Assembly: GCA_964547995.1 (NCBI GenBank)
Contig: CAZJRB010000036.1
Coordinates: 1 to 56,622, forward strand
Length of the DNA: 56,622 nucleotides
DNA from: CAZJRB01 sp964547995
Lineage (GTDB): Bacteria; Planctomycetota; Planctomycetia; Pirellulales; Thermoguttaceae
Direction: 5' to 3'
This document shows positions 50,478 through 56,622 of this stretch, one piece after another. Within the stretch, counting starts at the first letter, position 1. Each line of letters opens with the position of its first letter. The notes under the pieces were generated by a model. The model did no database searches. It saw only the letters and a list, made by a program, of their open reading frames with translations, and had not been told where the DNA came from. The position numbers and the translations under genes are program-made.

Positions 50478-51449
50478 CTACCTCACCCTTAGATCACACT
50501 CGAACCTGAACAATCTCGTCTTCCCCTTGGCGGTGGGCCAACCGGTGACATCCATGCCCCAGGTCACGCCCTGGTTGTTCGGCCCGTCGGTGAAGTTGCC
50601 TTCCGGGACATAGAAGCCGGTGGACCGGTTCTTGAACGGGCCGGTGGGGACGAACTTAACACCGTCGGTGGACCAGAAAACGACCTGTTTCCCATTGCTG
50701 CCGGTGACCAGGGCAAGGCCGTCACGATGCTTCCAGGCAGAAAAGGCGTGTCCCTTCAAAAGGGGATTCCTGGCGTATCGACTGTACGGCCCCGTCAGCT
50801 CCCTGGCGGTGGCAAGACCGATTCTCGTGTCATTTGGCCCCTCGTGTTTGCGGAAGCCCTTGTAGTACAGCAACCATTGCCCGTTATGACGCACCACGTT
50901 CGCATCGTCGACATGCTGCCGGTCCCAGCCGTCTTTGCTGACTTCGAATACCAGTCCCTTCTTTTCCCACGGCCCCATGGGGTCATCCGCCTCCGCCAGC
51001 GCGATGCCCACATGATTGCCGTCCTTGCGCGCCCCGTTAAACCCCTTTGGCACGGCGCTGTAGAACATGTAGAAACGCCCGTCGTGCTCGACGACGTAGG
51101 CGGTCAGCGCCCCCAATGCGTCGAAGTCGTTCGTGCCGTCCGGCGCCATCGCCACGCCGCGCTCGGTCCATGCCACGCCGTCGGGCGAAGTGATCAGGCG
51201 GGTCCGTGTATTCTTAAAGAAGGCGTCGCTCGGCGCGAAGTGTTCCGTATACCAGCAGTAATACAACCCGTCGTGGCGGATAATGTTCGACGGATCGTGG
51301 TTGCGTTGGTCCGGCAATCCCGTCGCCTCCGCGACCCGCTTGTTGGGGGTCATGAGTTCCTTCGGCGCCGACTCCGCCGCGCCGGCCGTGCCGGCGGCCG
51401 CCGTCCCGGCCAGCAAGGCCAACAGTCCCGCACCGACCAGTGCTCTCAC
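50478..51449 (-). CDS. secreted GH43/GH117-like five-bladed propeller hydrolase
   Basis: The 323-residue protein starts at a GTG at 51449 with AAGGAG six bases upstream and has a signal peptide (MRALVGAGLLALLAGTAAAG). The propeller shows the Asp-containing blade starts HDPSNIIRHDGLYYCWYT, NDFDALGALTAYVVEHDGRF and DDANVVRHNGQWLLYY. They resemble GH43 and especially GH117 enzymes, which act on terminal sugars such as anhydrogalactose. Together with two sulfatases nearby this fits use of a sulfated, possibly algal, polysaccharide; that is inference. It is the first gene of the operon, divergent from the regulator. Confidence 0.75.
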   Translation of the reverse strand: MRALVGAGLLALLAGTAAAGTAGAAESAPKELMTPNKRVAEATGLPDQRNHDPSNIIRHDGLYYCWYTEHFAPSDAFFKNTRTRLITSPDGVAWTERGVAMAPDGTNDFDALGALTAYVVEHDGRFYMFYSAVPKGFNGARKDGNHVGIALAEADDPMGPWEKKGLVFEVSKDGWDRQHVDDANVVRHNGQWLLYYKGFRKHEGPNDTRIGLATARELTGPYSRYARNPLLKGHAFSAWKHRDGLALVTGSNGKQVVFWSTDGVKFVPTGPFKNRSTGFYVPEGNFTDGPNNQGVTWGMDVTGWPTAKGKTRLFRFECDLRVR

Positions 51450-51638
51450 GGTTTGCTCCTTGGCACTCGGTGTTCCGCGTCTTCGCGCGAGGCCCGCTTC
51501 GGCAACTCGCCGTCGCCCGGCTTCTCGCTGCCGAGCACGCAGTCGAGCCAGCGATGAACGCGCACATTCATCACTCTTCATTCTACCCTATTCAACCCCG
51601 TCTGCAAGAACTTGGGTCGATATCCACCAAGAAAGCTG

Positions 51639-51667
51639 TATTATCAGGTTCCTGGAAGGGTCCTTCC
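51639..51667. promoter_or_regulatory. candidate promoter and operator of the GntR-LacI regulator
   Basis: A TATTAT box (51639-51644) is followed after nine bases by the dyad GGAAGG-GT-CCTTCC (51654-51667), 44 bp before the regulator start. The dyad is a plausible operator for the regulator acting on itself and on the divergent polysaccharide operon. Confidence 0.4.
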
Positions 51668-51711
51668 CCAGATGATTGCCGAGGGCGTGTTGCCCGAGTA
51701 CGATAGAAGGC

Positions 51712-53043
51712 ATGAAGACCATCGGTGAGGGCTCCAAGCCGAAGCATCGGCAGGTGTTCGAGCACCTTCGCGCGGCGATTCTGGCCGGGAGGTACAGGCC
51801 CGGCCAGCGCGTGCCGAGCGAGGCGGCGTTGGTCCGCCGATTCGGCGTGTCGCGGCCCACGGTCGGCCGGGCCCTTCGCGACCTTCAAAGCGCCGGGCTG
51901 CTGGAGCGCCGAGCCGGCAGCGGCTCCTACGCCCGCGATCCCCATGGGCTGCGCGGCCGGTTGTTCGGGCTTTTGATTCCCGGGTTGGGCAATACGGAGA
52001 TCTTCGAGCCGATCTGCGCGGAAATTGCCCGCCAGGCCGAGGCCCACCGCTTCAACCTCCTCTGGGGACACTCGCCGCCCGAGGACGCGGGCGACAAGAA
52101 CCGCCTGGCGGAGGACCTCTGCCGGCAGTATGTCGCCGAGCGCGTGGTGGGAGTCTTCTTCGCCCCGGTGGAACTCGTGCCGGGCATGGACATCGTCGAC
52201 GCGCGCATTGCGGCGGCCCTGGATGAAGCCGGCATCGCCGTTGTTCTGCTCGACCGCGACCTGGATGCCTTTCCACGCCGGAGCAAGTTCGACCTGGTGG
52301 GCATCGACAACCGCCGCGCCGGCTACCGGATCACGGAACACCTTCTGAACCAGGGGTGTCGGCACGTCGAATTCGTTTGCCGGCCGTTGTCGGCGCCGAC
52401 GGTCGACCAGCGCATTGCCGGCTGGCGCGAGGCCCTCGCCGCGCGGGGGATCCGCTCCCGGGCCGATTGGCTCCGCCGCGGCGATCCGGCCGACGCAAGT
52501 TTCGTGCGCGGCCTGGTGGGCGGCTGCCATACAGCTTCGCCGGCGGCCAGGCGGCGCCGCGCCCCGACGCCCCGCCGAGTTTCGGCCAACAACGGATCGA
52601 GCCGGTCCCACGCCGAGGCCTTCGTTTGCGCCAACGACATCACGGCGGCCAACCTGATGCGAAGGCTGCTCGACTTGGGGCTGCACATTCCCGGAGACGT
52701 CCGCGTGGTTGGGATCGATGACGTGAAGTATTCGAAGCCGCTTTCCGTACCGCTGACGACCATGCACCAGCCCTGCCGGGAGCTTGGCGCCGCCGCCGTC
52801 CGCGCGATGATGGAACGAATCGCTCACCGCGAGATGCCCGCGCGCGACATCAGCATCGACTGCCGGTTGGTCGTCCGCGCGTCGTGCGGAGCAGCCCAGC
52901 GCGAGCTGGAAGGGCGGAATGGGAAGGCACGAAGCGGACGACGCCGGCAGTCCGCCGTTGCCTCGGCGGTCGTTGTCCAGCGAGTCTTCGCCGCTCGCGT
53001 GAAGAACGCGATGCTCGGCAAAGCGGCGGCGAAACAAGTGTGA
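51712..53043 (+). CDS. GntR-LacI hybrid transcription regulator
   Basis: The 443-residue protein has a GntR winged helix at 10-75 (FEHLRAAILAGRYRPGQRVPSE, then FGVSRPTVGRALRDLQ). A LacI-type periplasmic-binding-protein sensor follows (GIDNRRAGYRITEHLLNQG, AFVCANDITAANLM, GIDDVKYSKPL). This is the AraR-like arrangement used to sense sugars. It is divergent from the GH43/sulfatase/GH32 operon and is its likely repressor. Two oddities: an Ala/Arg-rich insert of about 30 residues (around 270-300) and a C-terminal extension of about 60 basic residues after the normal family end. These look like read-through of altered sequence and may impair the protein. Confidence 0.85.
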   Translation: MKTIGEGSKPKHRQVFEHLRAAILAGRYRPGQRVPSEAALVRRFGVSRPTVGRALRDLQSAGLLERRAGSGSYARDPHGLRGRLFGLLIPGLGNTEIFEPICAEIARQAEAHRFNLLWGHSPPEDAGDKNRLAEDLCRQYVAERVVGVFFAPVELVPGMDIVDARIAAALDEAGIAVVLLDRDLDAFPRRSKFDLVGIDNRRAGYRITEHLLNQGCRHVEFVCRPLSAPTVDQRIAGWREALAARGIRSRADWLRRGDPADASFVRGLVGGCHTASPAARRRRAPTPRRVSANNGSSRSHAEAFVCANDITAANLMRRLLDLGLHIPGDVRVVGIDDVKYSKPLSVPLTTMHQPCRELGAAAVRAMMERIAHREMPARDISIDCRLVVRASCGAAQRELEGRNGKARSGRRRQSAVASAVVVQRVFAARVKNAMLGKAAAKQV

Positions 53044-53171
53044 AATAGCGACAATGTCCCATACACCCACATTTCCCATTTGACTCGTGAAACTTTGGCA
53101 CGCGATTTGCGCCAAGCCCTTGAAAAACAGGGGTTTGCACGCTCAACATGCCAAGCTGACAGGGGAACCCA

Positions 53172-54518
53172 ATGGGTGACGCCGAAAACGATGATTTGCG
53201 GGTCGGTTTTGACACTCGCTTGAAGCTGAAATTCTGCGGCAGTCAGGTCACCACGGATGCCGGATTGCTGGCCTACCGCGAACTGGACGAAGCGCTGGGA
53301 CTCACCGCGATGGGCGCGGGGCTTTTGACCGATTCGCGTCAGGGCAGCAACAAGCAGCACTTGCTGGTGCCACTGTTGCGACAGTCGATCTACAGTCGCT
53401 TGGCAGGCTATGAAGACGTGAATGATGCCGAGCGTCTCGCGGTCGATCCCGCCATGCGTCATGTTGTGGGCGGCCGAGCAGCGGAGGCGGACAACGAAGC
53501 CGCTTCCATGAGCGTCGTGGGACGCTTTGAGACCGAGATACTCAGCCAGCGGCATAACCTGACAGCGCTGATGAACCTTTCGGGCCAGTGGATCGACAAG
53601 GTCCATCTGCACCAGCCGCTTCGTGAATTGATCCTCGACATGGACAGTTCCGTGAGCGAGACCTATGGCCAGCAAGAGGGCACCGCTTACAACGGACACT
53701 TCAAGTGCCTCTGCTATCATCCGCTGTTTCTGTTCAACCAGTTCGGCGACCTGGAATACGCGATGCTCCGACGCGGCAACAAGGCGAGCGCAAAATACTG
53801 GCGGAAGGCGCTCTTGCCAGTGATCGAGCGGTATCGTCACTACGACATCCCCAAGTTCTTTCGTGGCGATGCTGCCTTTGCCATTCCGGCGTTGTACCGA
53901 TTGCTGGAGAAAGAAGGTTATCGCTACGCTATCCGCATCAAGTCCAACGCCGTACTGGAGCGGGAAATCGAGCATTTGCTGACCCGCCCTGTGGGCCGCC
54001 CCTCGCACAAGCCGAAGGTCTTCTATCACAGTTTTCAGTATCAAGCGAAGTCATGGCAGCGAACGCGGCGCGTGGTCGCCAAGATCGAATGGCACGCTGG
54101 TGAGTTGTTCCCGCGAGTCGGCTTCATCGTGACCAACTTGAAAAAGCAATCGAAGAACGTGGTGAAATTCTACAACGGTCGCGGCACGGCGGAGCAGTGG
54201 ATCAAGGAAGGCAAGAACGCCGTGAAATGGACGAAGCTCTCCTGCCGCACGTTCAAGGACAACCAGACACGACTGCAATTGTTCGCCTTGGCTTACAACC
54301 TCGGCAACTTCCTGCGGCGGTTGGCGTTACCGAAACCAGTACAGCACTGGTCGCTGACGACGCTGCGGGAAAAGCTGGTGAAGATCGGAGCCAAGGTGAC
54401 GCGGCACTCGAAGTACGTGTTCTTTCAACTGGCCGAGGTGGCGGTGCCACGGCGGTTGTTCGCGGATATTCTCGACCGCATTGCACGGCTGGCAATGCCG
54501 CCACCGCTGGTCGAGTGA
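53172..54518 (+). CDS. IS1380-family transposase
   Basis: The 448-residue DDE transposase shows LILDMDSSVSETYGQQEGTA with the first Asp, FRGDAAFAIPALYRLLE with the second, and the C-terminal KFYNGRGTAEQWIKEGKNA with the Glu region. FVTNL-type and YNLGNFLRRLALP segments are typical of IS1380. The frame is intact, so the element could be active. I could not define its terminal inverted repeats. It sits between the GntR-LacI regulator and a sulfatase gene. Confidence 0.9.
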   Translation: MGDAENDDLRVGFDTRLKLKFCGSQVTTDAGLLAYRELDEALGLTAMGAGLLTDSRQGSNKQHLLVPLLRQSIYSRLAGYEDVNDAERLAVDPAMRHVVGGRAAEADNEAASMSVVGRFETEILSQRHNLTALMNLSGQWIDKVHLHQPLRELILDMDSSVSETYGQQEGTAYNGHFKCLCYHPLFLFNQFGDLEYAMLRRGNKASAKYWRKALLPVIERYRHYDIPKFFRGDAAFAIPALYRLLEKEGYRYAIRIKSNAVLEREIEHLLTRPVGRPSHKPKVFYHSFQYQAKSWQRTRRVVAKIEWHAGELFPRVGFIVTNLKKQSKNVVKFYNGRGTAEQWIKEGKNAVKWTKLSCRTFKDNQTRLQLFALAYNLGNFLRRLALPKPVQHWSLTTLREKLVKIGAKVTRHSKYVFFQLAEVAVPRRLFADILDRIARLAMPPPLVE

Positions 54519-54772
54519 CGCGACTCGGGAGCGGAAAAAGAGCGGAAAACGAGGTTCCCGGCGGAGAAGGTCTGCGGCGAACCAGCGTTGGCTGCTGAAA
54601 AACGACTCGACAAGAAACGATTCGCAGTTCCCAGCATCGGATAGGCGAAAAAAATGGAGAAAAATCACCACGCGTTTGAAACAGGGGGGGGCGCGATGTT
54701 AGAATAGGGAGCGATTTAGGCTTGGAGCGGTTCCAGGCTCAACCCAAATGGGAAATCCCGAGGGAAACGAAA

Positions 54773-56188
54773 ATGAGAACGATACAAATAGCGGCGCTGA
54801 TACTGACCGCGCTGGCAACACAAGCACTCGCCGCGCCGCCGCCGAAACCGAACGTCGTCCTCTTCTTCATCGACGACTTGGGCTACGGCGACATCGGCCC
54901 GTATGGCTCCAAGATTAACAAGACACCGAACCTCGATCGGATGGCGGCCGAGGGATTGAAGTGCACCGACTTCTACGTCGCCTCGACCGCGTGCTCGCCG
55001 TCGCGGGCCGCGCTGATGACCGGCTGCTACGCCGAGCGCGTCGGCATGGGCGGCAGGGTCTGTTTCCCGCTCCAGGCCAAAGCGTTGCAGCCGTCCGAGT
55101 ACACCATGGCCGAGATGTTCCGGGACGCCGGATACGCCACCGGCTGTTTCGGCAAATGGCACCTGGGCCATCGGGCCGGCTACTTGCCGAACGACCAGGG
55201 GTTTGACGTCTATCAAGGGATCCCTTACTCCAACGACATGTGGGCCCCGTACGATCCGGCAAACAAGAAATGGAAGATCTCCGGCTGGCGCGTCCCGCTG
55301 CCGTGGCTCGTGGACGGAAAGCCGGTTGCCGTGGTCAAGGACGCGGAGGATCAGGGCTGGCTGACGCACGCCACCACCCGGGCCGCGCTCCGCTTCATCC
55401 GTCAGCAAGGGTCCGCAAAGAAATCGTTCTTCGCCTATTTGCCGTTTGCCGCGGTGCATCTCCCGCGCACCGGCCATCCCGACTTCCTCCCGCCGGGCGC
55501 TCCGCCGTCCAAAGGCAACAAGACGGGCGCCGAGTTCAACGTCCACCTCAAAGCTCAAATCGAAGAACTGGACTGGGCCGTCGGCCAGGTGTTTACCTCG
55601 CTAACGGAACTGGAAATCGAGAAGGACACGCTGGTGATCTTCATGTCGGACAACGGCGGGGCGCGAGGCACGAGCATGGGCCCGTTGAAAGGTGGCAAGG
55701 GCTCCGTCTTCGAGGGCGGACAACGCACCGTGTTCCTGATCCACTGGCCGGAAACCATTCCCGCGGGCAAGGTCTCGCGCGAGATCGGAATCAGTTCCGA
55801 CTTGCTGCCGACCTTCGCCCGGCTCTGCGGCGGCAAGCTTTCGGACAACAAGATCGACGGGCGCGACCTGTCCGACCTGTTCCTGAATCCCGATACGGCC
55901 AAATCGCCCCACGAGGGCGTCGCCCACAAGGGAGCCGCCTACCGGCTCGGCAAATGGAAGATGGTGGGGCGGCAGTTGTTCGATCTCGAAAAGGACCTCG
56001 GAGAAAAGGTGAACGTGGCTCGGCAGCATCCCGAGGTGCTCAAGCAGTTGACCGAAAAGAACCAGCAATGGCTCGACATGATGAAACGCGAAGCGAGGCC
56101 GCACGCGGCGATGCCCGACCCGTCACCGCTGATTATGGAGAAGGAGGCCGACGCCCTGCCGGCGCTGCGTGACTGGTTGAAGGAATAG
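54773..56188 (+). CDS. secreted sulfatase
   Basis: The 471-residue protein has a signal peptide (1-20) and a complete type I sulfatase domain. It shows DDLGYGD at 34-40, the formylglycine motif CSPSR at 74-78, GKWHLGH near 132 and MSDNGGARGTSMGPLKGGKG in the second half. It resembles the arylsulfatase A/N-acetylgalactosamine-6-sulfatase type. The ATG at 54773 has GAGGG upstream. Together with the polysaccharide operon at 47-51 kb it fits degradation of a sulfated glycan, but the IS1380 gene stands between them. Confidence 0.92.
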   Translation: MRTIQIAALILTALATQALAAPPPKPNVVLFFIDDLGYGDIGPYGSKINKTPNLDRMAAEGLKCTDFYVASTACSPSRAALMTGCYAERVGMGGRVCFPLQAKALQPSEYTMAEMFRDAGYATGCFGKWHLGHRAGYLPNDQGFDVYQGIPYSNDMWAPYDPANKKWKISGWRVPLPWLVDGKPVAVVKDAEDQGWLTHATTRAALRFIRQQGSAKKSFFAYLPFAAVHLPRTGHPDFLPPGAPPSKGNKTGAEFNVHLKAQIEELDWAVGQVFTSLTELEIEKDTLVIFMSDNGGARGTSMGPLKGGKGSVFEGGQRTVFLIHWPETIPAGKVSREIGISSDLLPTFARLCGGKLSDNKIDGRDLSDLFLNPDTAKSPHEGVAHKGAAYRLGKWKMVGRQLFDLEKDLGEKVNVARQHPEVLKQLTEKNQQWLDMMKREARPHAAMPDPSPLIMEKEADALPALRDWLKE

Positions 56189-56365
56189 GGAATCGAATCG
56201 GCGGTTGACGTTTTTTTGTCGAGGACAACCGGTTATGTCCAAAAAGGAACCACTCTCAGACACCGAGATACTCTGCCGCAGCCTTCTCTCTCGGCATTTG
56301 CCCAGACACACCGTCATCAAGAAGCTCGTGCGAAATGGGGTTTCAAAGATACAATGGAGAACCCC

Positions 56366-56590
56366 ATGAAGAAAAGTCTGCTCGCTGCCGGTTGTTTGGT
56401 GCTCGTCGCGGCGGCCATGCTCGCGCAGGCCCGCGCAGCAGCCAAGAAGAAGCCCCCCGCCCCCTCGCCAGAGAACGTCCGGGAGATCAAGATCACGGGC
56501 AAGTACCTCATCTTCCCCGTCTCGAACAAGGGCAGGCGCGGCCGGATGGCAATCCACGTGGGCGAGCACGATGACGCTCACGTGAATTGA
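56366..56590 (+). pseudogene. 5' fragment of a GH32-type secreted protein gene
   Basis: The frame encodes a signal peptide (MKKSLLAAGCLVLVAAAMLAQA) and then VREIKITGKYLIFPVSNKGR, which I recognise as the N-terminal start of planctomycete levanase-like GH32 proteins. It ends after 74 residues at a TGA. The full proteins are several hundred residues long, so this is probably a gene interrupted or truncated near 56585. The window ends 32 bases later, so the cause cannot be seen. Confidence 0.55.
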
Positions 56591-56622
56591 CCCGTCTGTG
56601 CTCAGCTAAACTGCCCCACTAC

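Overview
The window looks like a chromosomal segment of a high-GC planctomycete, probably of the Pirellulales type. Several gene families point that way: two HzsA-related PD40/di-haem proteins, four formylglycine-type sulfatases, a DUF1559 pseudopilin next to a small planctomycete lipoprotein, a Tat-exported TIM-barrel isomerase-like protein, a DUF2961 (GH172) protein and HEAT-repeat secreted proteins. No rRNA, tRNA or CRISPR array was recognised. The taxonomic call is inference from gene content.

Layout. 0.8-5.4 kb: an HzsA-related protein facing a sulfatase with C-terminal HEAT repeats. 5.9-12.9 kb: a same-strand cluster of a vWA protein with a TonB-like membrane anchor, a TPR protein, ExbB/TolQ, two ExbD proteins and a large TPR protein; this is probably an energised envelope machine. 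13.1-18 kb: peptide deformylase, a Tat TIM-barrel protein and a multi-PAS histidine kinase that is broken at its 5' end and contains an AT-rich foreign-looking PAS domain. 18.5-22.2 kb: GH172-like protein and a second HzsA-related protein. 22.3-24.7 kb: a minus-strand operon of a secreted protein, a SAM methyltransferase and a single-chain HgcA-HgcB-like corrinoid/ferredoxin membrane protein. This operon is the most unusual system in the window. 24.9-31 kb: HEAT protein, lipoprotein, DUF1559 pseudopilin, sulfatase and a cystathionine gamma-synthase-type PLP enzyme with a structured leader. 31.2-37.8 kb: a metal-resistance cluster (permease-HMA fusion, CzcA/CusA-type RND pump, adaptor, small Cys/His-rich secreted protein). 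38-41.7 kb: an IS3-type remnant, a CBM9-like protein, a lipoyl-like protein without its lysine, lipoyl synthase, and a coiled-coil/zinc-ribbon membrane protein.

42-47.4 kb is an accessory island: tyrosine recombinase, excisionase-like protein, a hypothetical, an HNH nuclease, a frameshifted HsdS-like specificity gene and a 5'-truncated ISAs1-family transposase. The transposon end cuts the last gene of a polysaccharide-utilisation operon (47.2-51.4 kb: truncated gene, GH32-like protein, sulfatase, GH43/GH117-like protein). That operon is divergent from a GntR-LacI hybrid regulator. An intact IS1380-type transposase gene (53.2-54.5 kb), another sulfatase and the 5' fragment of a GH32-type gene complete the window.

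The spacers are unusually rich in repeats. Degenerate tandem repeats with a strict 7-bp period but different unit sequences recur in at least seven spacers, and one runs into the lipA coding sequence. Several families of long inverted repeats (MITE- or REP-like) sit mainly at gene ends. Start codons were chosen from visible ribosome-binding sites, coupling overlaps or signal peptides, and several differ from the longest open frame.
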